64,000 nt of DNA from Kosakonia quasisacchari (GTDB taxonomy: Bacteria; Pseudomonadota; Gammaproteobacteria; Enterobacterales; Enterobacteriaceae). Under the pieces are notes generated by a model. That model was given only the letters and a program-made list of their open reading frames with translations. It was not told the DNA's origin and made no database searches. This document shows, in pieces, positions 58,512-64,000 of this stretch. The stretch covers positions 1 to 64,000 of the forward strand of contig NZ_SJOP01000015.1 in the NCBI RefSeq assembly GCF_004331415.1, written 5' to 3'. The stretch's first letter is position 1; each line of letters begins with the position of its first letter. A program made the position numbers and the translations under genes.

Positions 58512-59126
58512 TGATTCTGCTCCAATGTGATATGTGTTGTTACCCATGCAGTGGGTATATCCGACAGGCCTTTATTAGATTTTTACCGGTCTGGTCGGTT
58601 GTGCCCGAAGGCGTTATGAGAGATGGGGATTCCTTTCACAAGGTTGACTGAGTTGCAGTGCAGATTCTCCTTGAAATGCCCCTCACGCCCTACAATCTGT
58701 CAACAGAATGTCAAAACGTCAATACAGGTAACCGGGATTTACAACGACGGTGAGAATCGGTAAACAAAGTTAAAAAAAACTTCAGGCACCTGTTTTCAGC
58801 AGGGAAATTTGTGCTAGCGGCAAGATGCCAGAATAATTCGCTTATTAATTCACCGTAATCAGTGATTAACATTCATGCATATAATGAAAAAATTCTTGCG
58901 AAATGCTGAATATCTGAGCGATTAATGCCACGAACGTTAAAACGCACAGGTGAAAATGCTGCCTCTATCCATAAGCAACGCGAAAAAAGATTCAAACATA
59001 TATAAAAAAATACAATGGAATATCGCACAAAAGAGTGATCTGGCAGCGGGAAATGGGGATAAGGGAGATTTTGGATAAAATTACAGGTTTCGCTGTTATG
59101 GTCGCATCTCTTCCCTGGGATGCTTA
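58512..59126. other. dppA upstream region without genes
   Basis: About 615 bp hold the dppA leader and promoter. There is no ORF with coding character on either strand. The minus-strand leader just before dppA contains TAACAACACA (58533-58542), resembling the CA-rich targets of GcvB R1. The portion from about 58740 to 59060 is AT-rich with A-tracts and may bind nucleoid proteins. No further feature can be supported. Confidence 0.5.
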
Positions 59127-59154
59127 TCCTCTTTCGGGTTCGAATGCAGAAAGC

Positions 59155-59185
59155 AAAAAACCCAACCTTACGGTTGGGCTTTTTT
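59155..59185 (-). terminator. terminator of distal proK-repeat unit
   Basis: The 7-bp stem CCCAACC/GGTTGGG with loop TTAC is flanked by A6 on one side and T6 on the other, so it could work in both directions. It is identical to the two copies at 59324 and 59493. Confidence 0.8.
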
Positions 59186-59323
59186 GAATTTGGTCGGTGA
59201 TGGAGGATGATTCGCCACTGCGTGGCTCACCCTGCGGGCCGTTGCTGAAGCAACGTTCTCTCGCTACGCTCGAGTCGAACCTCTGCCCCCGGAGGTTCTC
59301 ATCCTCTTTCGAATGCAGAAAGC

Positions 59324-59354
59324 AAAAAACCCAACCTTACGGTTGGGCTTTTTT
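59324..59354 (-). terminator. terminator of middle proK-repeat unit
   Basis: Same stem, loop and flanking A/T runs as the copies 169 bp on either side. Confidence 0.8.
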
Positions 59355-59492
59355 GAATTTGGTCGGTGATAGAGGATGATTCGCCACTGCGTGGCTCACC
59401 CTGCGGGCCGTTGCTGAAGCAACGTTCTCTCGCTACGCTCGAGTCGAACCTCTGCCCCCGGAGGTTCTCATCCTCTTTCGGATGCAGAAAGC

Positions 59493-59523
59493 AAAAAACC
59501 CAACCTTACGGTTGGGCTTTTTT
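59493..59523 (-). terminator. primary terminator of proK
   Basis: The CCCAACC/GGTTGGG stem with flanking A and T runs begins 5 bases after the CCA end of the tRNA. It should stop most proK transcripts. Confidence 0.88.
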
Positions 59524-59528
59524 GAATT

Positions 59529-59605
<77 letters not shown>

Positions 59606-59617
59606 AATGCGGGGCGC

Positions 59618-59646
59618 ATCTTACTGCCGCCGACATGCCCCGTCAA
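59618..59646 (-). promoter_or_regulatory. sigma-70 promoter of proK
   Basis: On the minus strand TTGACG (59646-59641), a 17-bp spacer and TAAGAT (59623-59618) form a near-consensus promoter. The GC-rich discriminator GCGCCCC follows, as usual for stable-RNA promoters under stringent control. The -10 element ends 12 bp before the mature tRNA 5' end. Confidence 0.82.
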
Positions 59647-59696
59647 TCCTTTCATGTAAAAAAGCTAACTGACTGGTGATAAAGCCAGCAAGCGGC

Positions 59697-61379
59697 TTAT
59701 TTCGCCGCCTGTGACGGTAAATGGCACCAGTTGTTGTTCTCATTAATCCCGCCGTTCGGCGAGGTATAACCCAGGCATCCCATGATGGTGTCATACAGCT
59801 CAACATGGCGGCGCGGCGTTTTAAATGCCGCCTGCTGCTTGAGCTGCGCGAACATTTGCGCCTTCTGCGGATCCTGCAAATATTTGTCCGACATCCAGAC
59901 CATCATCGGCACACGGAACTGCTCCGGCGGTGCCATTTTGCGCGGAGTACCGTGCAGATGCTCTTTCTCATTGATCGACTCACCATGATCGGCCGCATAG
60001 AACACAATCGCTTTGCGATCGCGCACCTTATCAATCACCGTATCGATAAAGTGATCAACATACGTCACCGAGTTATCGAAGGAGTTAATCAGCTCTTCCT
60101 TACTGCACTTATCATCCACGCTGACACACTCCGGCGTCCATTTCGCAAAGCTGCGCGGATAGCGCTGCGTATAGTTAAAGTGCGAGCCTTTGGTATGCAT
60201 AATAATCAAACGTTTACCGCGAGTGCCTTTATCCAGAGAAGCCTGCATCTCATTAATCAGCAGCATGTCATCGACGTTTTTGCCACGGTTGCGCGGCTCA
60301 GCGCCAATCTGCTCGCGGTACGCGATGTTATCGGCCATGGTGTTGCTGTAGAACCACATCTCGCTCTGCATGGCGTATAAATCGCTGGAAAAGCCGAGCT
60401 GTTTCAGCACCGAGAAAACGTTTTGCTCTTTCAGCGTACGCTGCGGATTATCTTCCACACCGCCCTGGCGCACAAACATACAGCGCAGAGAGAGTTTGGT
60501 CGCGGTATCACAGGAATAACCGCGGAACGCCACCAGGTTTTTCTCCTGTGACAGTTTCGGCGTGGTATCGCGGGAGTAACCCAGCATTCCCATATGATCC
60601 CAACGCGTCGTCTCGCCGATAATAAACACCACCATGGTGTCATCAATATCTTTCGGCGCAACATAGGTAAACTTTTTCGCCGGGTTGATCAGCGATCTGT
60701 AGTCGGAAGATTCGTCCACCTGCGCCCAGGCGTACAGGCCCAGCGCTGAAAGCCAGTTCGACGGTAAGTAAGAGTTTGCCACCACACCACCATAGCTCGG
60801 CATATCAACGCCGGAGGTCCGCTCCGAGTTTTTCTGCTGCAAATCGAGCAGGCGAATCGGCCCCCAGACCATTAAACCCGCCAACAGCACCACACCCACG
60901 CTGCGAATGCGCACGCCTGGTGTGCTCACCTGGCGCAGCAACGTATCGCGGCAGCGGTTACTCCAGATGAAAAGCAACGGCAGCGCGCTGACCAGCACGA
61001 CCCACACGATAAGCTGCCAGCCCACCACTTCTTTGGAGAGATCGATATCCGTGGTCATGACCGAGGCAATAATGCCGTAACCAATCACCACGTTGAGAAA
61101 CGTCATGTAATAGCTGGCCGCAGCGGAGAAAATAACAACCAGCGATGCCAGTACCCGCCAAACCCGGCGGCCCAGCAACGACAAAATGCGTAGCAAAAAG
61201 AAGGTGACCAGCACCGTACCAATGAGCTCGACAGCCGCAGAGAGTCCTTTCAAAACGGTGAACGCTTGTGCATAACCATCAAATCGACGGTAGAACACAG
61301 CGCTATTCATAAACAGACCGATATATATCGCCAACAAGAAGCTCAGCTTCTGCTGCGTCATCGCTTTGATATAAGTCAT
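59697..61379 (-). CDS. eptB: Kdo2-lipid A phosphoethanolamine 7''-transferase EptB
   Basis: The 560-aa protein matches E. coli EptB (563 aa). Five N-terminal membrane helices (residues 10-175) precede a periplasmic alkaline-phosphatase-like domain. FIIGETTRWDHMG holds metal-binding Glu, CDTATKLSLRCMF holds the nucleophilic Thr, and TKGSHFNYTQRYP and YAADHGESINE the zinc-binding His/Asp residues. Several cysteines probably form disulfides. It adds phosphoethanolamine to the outer Kdo of LPS, lowering negative charge. In E. coli it is controlled by calcium, sigma-E and the sRNA MgrR. The ribosome site is weak (AGAGTACTT). Confidence 0.95.
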   Translation of the reverse strand: MTYIKAMTQQKLSFLLAIYIGLFMNSAVFYRRFDGYAQAFTVLKGLSAAVELIGTVLVTFFLLRILSLLGRRVWRVLASLVVIFSAAASYYMTFLNVVIGYGIIASVMTTDIDLSKEVVGWQLIVWVVLVSALPLLFIWSNRCRDTLLRQVSTPGVRIRSVGVVLLAGLMVWGPIRLLDLQQKNSERTSGVDMPSYGGVVANSYLPSNWLSALGLYAWAQVDESSDYRSLINPAKKFTYVAPKDIDDTMVVFIIGETTRWDHMGMLGYSRDTTPKLSQEKNLVAFRGYSCDTATKLSLRCMFVRQGGVEDNPQRTLKEQNVFSVLKQLGFSSDLYAMQSEMWFYSNTMADNIAYREQIGAEPRNRGKNVDDMLLINEMQASLDKGTRGKRLIIMHTKGSHFNYTQRYPRSFAKWTPECVSVDDKCSKEELINSFDNSVTYVDHFIDTVIDKVRDRKAIVFYAADHGESINEKEHLHGTPRKMAPPEQFRVPMMVWMSDKYLQDPQKAQMFAQLKQQAAFKTPRRHVELYDTIMGCLGYTSPNGGINENNNWCHLPSQAAK

Positions 61380-61533
61380 GCAAGTACTCTGAAAAAAGAA
61401 AAAAACACCTGGCGACGCGTTGTTCGATAACGTCCGCAGGGTGGTAAGTCGCGAAGGAAGTTTTTCCAGGAAACTTCAAAAGCGCGCTAAGTAGACCATA
61501 GCGGCAAAGAAAAGTGTCATGAGGAAGTGCTAA

Positions 61534-61565
61534 CCGGCCATATATTTACAAAAAAATATGGCCGG
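61534..61565. repeat. inverted repeat between ohr and eptB
   Basis: The perfect 10-bp arms CCGGCCATAT/ATATGGCCGG (61534-61543, 61556-61565) enclose a 12-base A/T-rich loop. They lie 30 bp past the ohr stop and probably help end the ohr transcript, though no T-run follows. The rest of the 215-bp gap up to eptB shows no other clear feature. Confidence 0.55.
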
Positions 61566-61594
61566 GGTCAGAAAACCGTAATAGAGATGTGCTA

Positions 61595-62026
61595 TCAGGA
61601 GGTGATCACGTTTAACTTCACATCAATATTGCCGCGGGTCGCATTCGAATACGGGCAAACGATATGCGCTTTCTGCACCAGTGCTTCCGCTTCCTGGTGA
61701 TCCATGCCAGGCAGGTGAATATCCAGCTGCGCTTCAATGCCAAAACCGGTCGGCAACGGGCCAATGCCTACCTGGCCTTCAATATAGGCATCTTGCGGCA
61801 CTTTCTTTTTCTCTACCGACGCAACATGTTTCAGCGCCCCGAGGAAACAGGCGGAGTAGCCTGCGGCAAAAAGCTGCTCCGGGTTGGTCACTTCACCGCC
61901 CGCACCGCCCATCTCTTTTGGCACGCCCAGCTTCACATCCAGCACGCCATCAGAGGAGGTTGCATGGCCATCGCGGCCCCCGGTTGCTTTCGCTTTCGCA
62001 CGATAAACCACTTTTTCTAAAGACAT
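61595..62026 (-). CDS. ohr: Ohr-type organic hydroperoxide peroxidase
   Basis: The 143-aa protein starts at the ATG at 62026 with ribosome site AAAGGAG. The 62-codon open frame upstream is non-homologous and includes the terminator of the next gene. The Ohr/OsmC fold has its two catalytic cysteines at Cys60 ([15 protein letters not shown]) and Cys124 ([13 protein letters not shown]), and the helix NPEQLF. Such enzymes reduce organic hydroperoxides using lipoylated proteins. Ohr is usually paired with the MarR-type sensor OhrR, but no ohrR is seen here. The gene is not part of this region in E. coli K-12, so it is an accessory insertion between eptB and yhjX. Confidence 0.93.
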   Translation of the reverse strand: MSLEKVVYRAKAKATGGRDGHATSSDGVLDVKLGVPKEMGGAGGEVTNPEQLFAAGYSACFLGALKHVASVEKKKVPQDAYIEGQVGIGPLPTGFGIEAQLDIHLPGMDHQEAEALVQKAHIVCPYSNATRGNIDVKLNVITS

Positions 62027-62098
62027 TTGAGACTCCTTTAGTAGGTAGAACCTGACCAATAAGGATAGTCGCTCTGGCGGGAGTGTGCGGCAGATACA

Positions 62099-62125
62099 GA
62101 AAAACCGCCGACGTTGCGGCGGTTT
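62099..62125 (-). terminator. terminator of yhjX
   Basis: A 9-bp stem AAACCGCCG/CGGCGGTTT with loop CAACGT is followed on the minus strand by a run of T residues (five in total). It lies 17 bp after the yhjX stop. Confidence 0.82.
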
Positions 62126-62141
62126 CTGCACAATTTTACCT

Positions 62142-63344
62142 TCAGGCGTGCGCTTCTTTATAAACGCGGCGTTGCGGCTGGCGAATGGTGGTAGAGAGCG
62201 CCAGAGAAACAATCAGCAGGGCGAAGATGACGCAGAAAGTGACATAGAAGCCGCCAAACAGCGAAGCAATAATCGACCCGCAGATACTGCCGATACCAAA
62301 GCCCAGATAAATCACACCGTAGTTTTTCGCCAGATTGTTCAGGCCGAAGAACTCGCTCACCAGCGACGGGAACACGGTAATGGTGCCACCGAAGTTGAAA
62401 GCGACACAGGCAATCGCCGCGAAGAAGGTCATGGCATTCAGCGGTGCGAAAAGCAACGCCGCCATACCGACCAGAGAAATCACCTGGCCCATCGTAATTA
62501 CACGGATGCGGGCAATTTTGTCAGACAGCACGCCAAGCACCAGGCGGCCACTTAAGTTAGCGATGGCAATCACGGTTACCGCATTCGCCGCTGTCGCGAC
62601 ATCCAGATGCACCATGCCCTGAGCAATATCTTTTGCGACACCAATCACATACAGGCCGCTCATGCAGGCGGTCAGGAACATCACCGCCAGCATCCAGTAC
62701 TGCGGTTTACGCATTGACTGAGCCAGTGTGAAGTCGTTTTCCACCACGCCATTAACCGTCGAGACTTTTTGCAGCGGCGCATCGGTCATCAGCATCGCGC
62801 CAAACACGATCATCACCAGCACAATCGCACCCCAGATCATAAATGTGCTTTCCAGGCCAACGGTGGCTAATAGCTGGCTGTCGATAAATTTAAAACCCAG
62901 GCTGCCAAGGCCGTAAGAACCGATGGAGAACGCGGAGATCAACCCTTTGCGCTCCGGGAACCACTTCACGCAGTTGGAAAGCGTCAGCAAGTAACCCGCG
63001 CCGTCCGCCAGCCCCACCAACACACCGGCGCTCAGCCACAGCATCAAAAGGTTGCTGGAGTGCGCAGTCAGGAAGAAACCCAGCCCCAGCAGCAGGCCGG
63101 ATGCGATGGTGACGCGTTTTACGCCAAAACGTTCCTGTAATTTCCCGGCAACCGAAGAAGAAAGCGCCAGACCAAGGCTCAGCAGGCCAAACGAGAAAGC
63201 CACCTGGCTTACCGGCTCACCCAGCTTTTCCGAAAGCGAGCTATTAAACAGGCTCCAGGTATAAACGGACCCTAATGCAAACTGCGTAATAATGGTGCCG
63301 AACAGTGTCAGCCAGCGAGTGCGATTAGCAGATGGTGTATTCAT
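62142..63344 (-). CDS. yhjX: MFS transporter YhjX (pyruvate-responsive)
   Basis: The 400-aa, 12-helix protein matches E. coli YhjX (402 aa) and is related to oxalate/formate antiporters: [59 protein letters not shown] and [19 protein letters not shown]. The start at 63344 gives the E. coli N-terminus; the 47-codon extension upstream is just the regulatory repeats read as protein. In E. coli yhjX is strongly induced by the YpdA/YpdB (PyrSR) system when extracellular pyruvate rises. The upstream motif array supports the same control here. Confidence 0.94.
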   Translation of the reverse strand: MNTPSANRTRWLTLFGTIITQFALGSVYTWSLFNSSLSEKLGEPVSQVAFSFGLLSLGLALSSSVAGKLQERFGVKRVTIASGLLLGLGFFLTAHSSNLLMLWLSAGVLVGLADGAGYLLTLSNCVKWFPERKGLISAFSIGSYGLGSLGFKFIDSQLLATVGLESTFMIWGAIVLVMIVFGAMLMTDAPLQKVSTVNGVVENDFTLAQSMRKPQYWMLAVMFLTACMSGLYVIGVAKDIAQGMVHLDVATAANAVTVIAIANLSGRLVLGVLSDKIARIRVITMGQVISLVGMAALLFAPLNAMTFFAAIACVAFNFGGTITVFPSLVSEFFGLNNLAKNYGVIYLGFGIGSICGSIIASLFGGFYVTFCVIFALLIVSLALSTTIRQPQRRVYKEAHA

Positions 63345-63397
63345 GGCAGTCGTCCTGCAAAGAAAGAGAAGGGATTCACTGCCGACAACAATAACGA

Positions 63398-63477
63398 AGC
63401 GCATTTCATGCCTGGCTAAAAAAGGCATGAAATGCGCGTCAGAAGGAATGAAATGCACGTAAGCGGGAATGAATGGC
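63398..63477 (-). promoter_or_regulatory. YpdB/PyrR binding-site array of yhjX
   Basis: On the minus strand three direct copies begin exactly 21 bp apart: TGCCATTCAT (63468-63477), TGCATTTCAT (63447-63456) and CGCATTTCAT (63426-63435), each separated by 11 bp. The known E. coli YpdB motif is GGCATTTCAT-N11-GGCATTTCAT. A fourth, inverted copy (63398-63407) makes, with the third, a perfect 14-bp inverted repeat (63397-63410 and 63423-63436). Confidence 0.85.
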
Positions 63478-63586
63478 ACGGGCATCGCTTCCCGCGCCGA
63501 ATCGTAAATGTGAGTTAGTACATACTATCGTGATAAAACGCGCGGGGATTGTTTCTTAAGTGTAAAAAGTTTGTTTTAAATAGAGA

Positions 63587-64000
63587 TCAGAACCGCGCGC
63601 TTACGCCCATGCTATAGAGGTAATTTTGCCCAAAGGTGGCATTTTCCGACTGCGACATCGCAGCATAAGCCGCCAGGTGCGGATTCAGCAGCATGTCCGC
63701 GCCGAGTGTCACATCCATCCAGTTACCGTATTGGTTGGCGGCGGTTAAGCGGTAAAGCCCGGACTGGCTCTTCCAGACATTTTCACCAAATTGCTGGTTG
63801 AAACTGAGTTGCGCCCACGGGCGAAGGTCGCCAAAGCGGCTATTCACGCGCCAGCCGAGCGAACTCACGCTGGCGTGCCACAGCGGATCGCTGTACTGGA
63901 TGGTGGTCGCGCTGTCGCCAAATTCGTTATACATTGAGGTCATTGAGCCATCGTAGTGCCACGCCGCAACCGGGCCGGTAGTCACGCTGCTCGCCAGCGG
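63587..64000 (-). CDS. autotransporter/esterase-type outer-membrane beta-barrel, C-terminal part (partial; YhjY-like)
   Basis: The frame is open to the right edge, so only the last 137 codons are seen. Alternating hydrophobic residues form beta strands: WHASVSSLGWRVNSRFGDLRPWAQLSFNQQFG, split by turns, then NWMDVTLGADMLLNPHLAAYAAMSQS, and the end NYLYSMGVSARF. The terminal Phe preceded by alternate aromatics is the BAM recognition signal of outer-membrane barrels. The pattern fits the autotransporter beta domain of EstA/YhjY-like proteins. Its place beside yhjX agrees with yhjY of E. coli, but the passenger part is outside the window. The GTG at 63985 is internal, not a start. Confidence 0.78.
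   Translation of the reverse strand, partial: PLASSVTTGPVAAWHYDGSMTSMYNEFGDSATTIQYSDPLWHASVSSLGWRVNSRFGDLRPWAQLSFNQQFGENVWKSQSGLYRLTAANQYGNWMDVTLGADMLLNPHLAAYAAMSQSENATFGQNYLYSMGVSARF

Noticed and set aside
63345..63485. N-terminal extension of yhjX with repeated 'HFIP/HFMP' segments
   Set aside because: The repetition is the 21-bp-phased YpdB motif read in frame. E. coli YhjX starts at the equivalent of 63344.

Overview
The window is chromosomal DNA from a member of the Enterobacteriaceae. Most genes keep the order of the E. coli K-12 gor–treF–yhjC/D/E/G/H–kdgK–yhjJ–dctA–yhjK–bcs–dpp–proK–eptB–yhjX region. The genes absent from K-12 (a Tc-toxin component, an aguAB pair, a second cellulose operon with bcsO/bcsD) and the GC-rich codon use fit a plant- or environment-associated genus such as Kosakonia or Enterobacter. 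That genus guess is an inference, not a measurement.

Layout. 1-243: the first 81 codons of a TcC/TccC-type toxin gene, running off the left edge. 426-3845: rlmJ, gor, a small unknown gene and a histidine phosphatase. 4022-8022: an AT-richer lipoprotein gene, a LysR regulator divergent from aguB-aguA (agmatine to putrescine), and a GNAT enzyme. 8288-14625: treF, an unknown membrane-anchored protein, a second GNAT, a YdeI-like periplasmic OB-fold protein, and an SDR divergent from the LysR gene rcdB/yhjC. 14675-26617: yhjD, yhjE, yhjG, pdeH, kdgK, yhjJ, dctA, pdeK. 26838-40993: cellulose locus I (bcsRQABZC, with divergent bcsEFG). 41033-52223: cellulose locus II (bcsOQABCDZ), convergent with bcsG. 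52860-58511: dppABCDF. 59127-59605: proK followed by a tandem array built from its own 3' end and terminator. 59697-64000: eptB, ohr, yhjX and the C-terminus of an autotransporter.

How it works together. The central theme is c-di-GMP-controlled cellulose. Two synthases with PilZ domains (BcsA-I, BcsA-II), a c-di-GMP sensor (BcsE), a phosphoethanolamine transferase that modifies cellulose (BcsG) and two EAL proteins (PdeH, PdeK) lie within about 33 kb. pdeH has a textbook flagellar sigma-28 promoter, which ties cellulose control to motility. The flanking genes handle peptide import, C4-dicarboxylate import, trehalose, KDG and agmatine use, and envelope modification.

Most notable non-coding signals: a 169-bp tandem repeat after proK that resembles the organisation of the rtT repeats of E. 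coli tyrT; three 21-bp-phased copies of the pyruvate-responsive YpdB/PyrR motif before yhjX; the sigma-28 promoter of pdeH; a family of CCTCTCC-type palindromes at gene ends; and a 13-codon ORF with a perfect Shine-Dalgarno between yhjJ and dctA. No insertion sequence, CRISPR array, rRNA or replication origin was seen.
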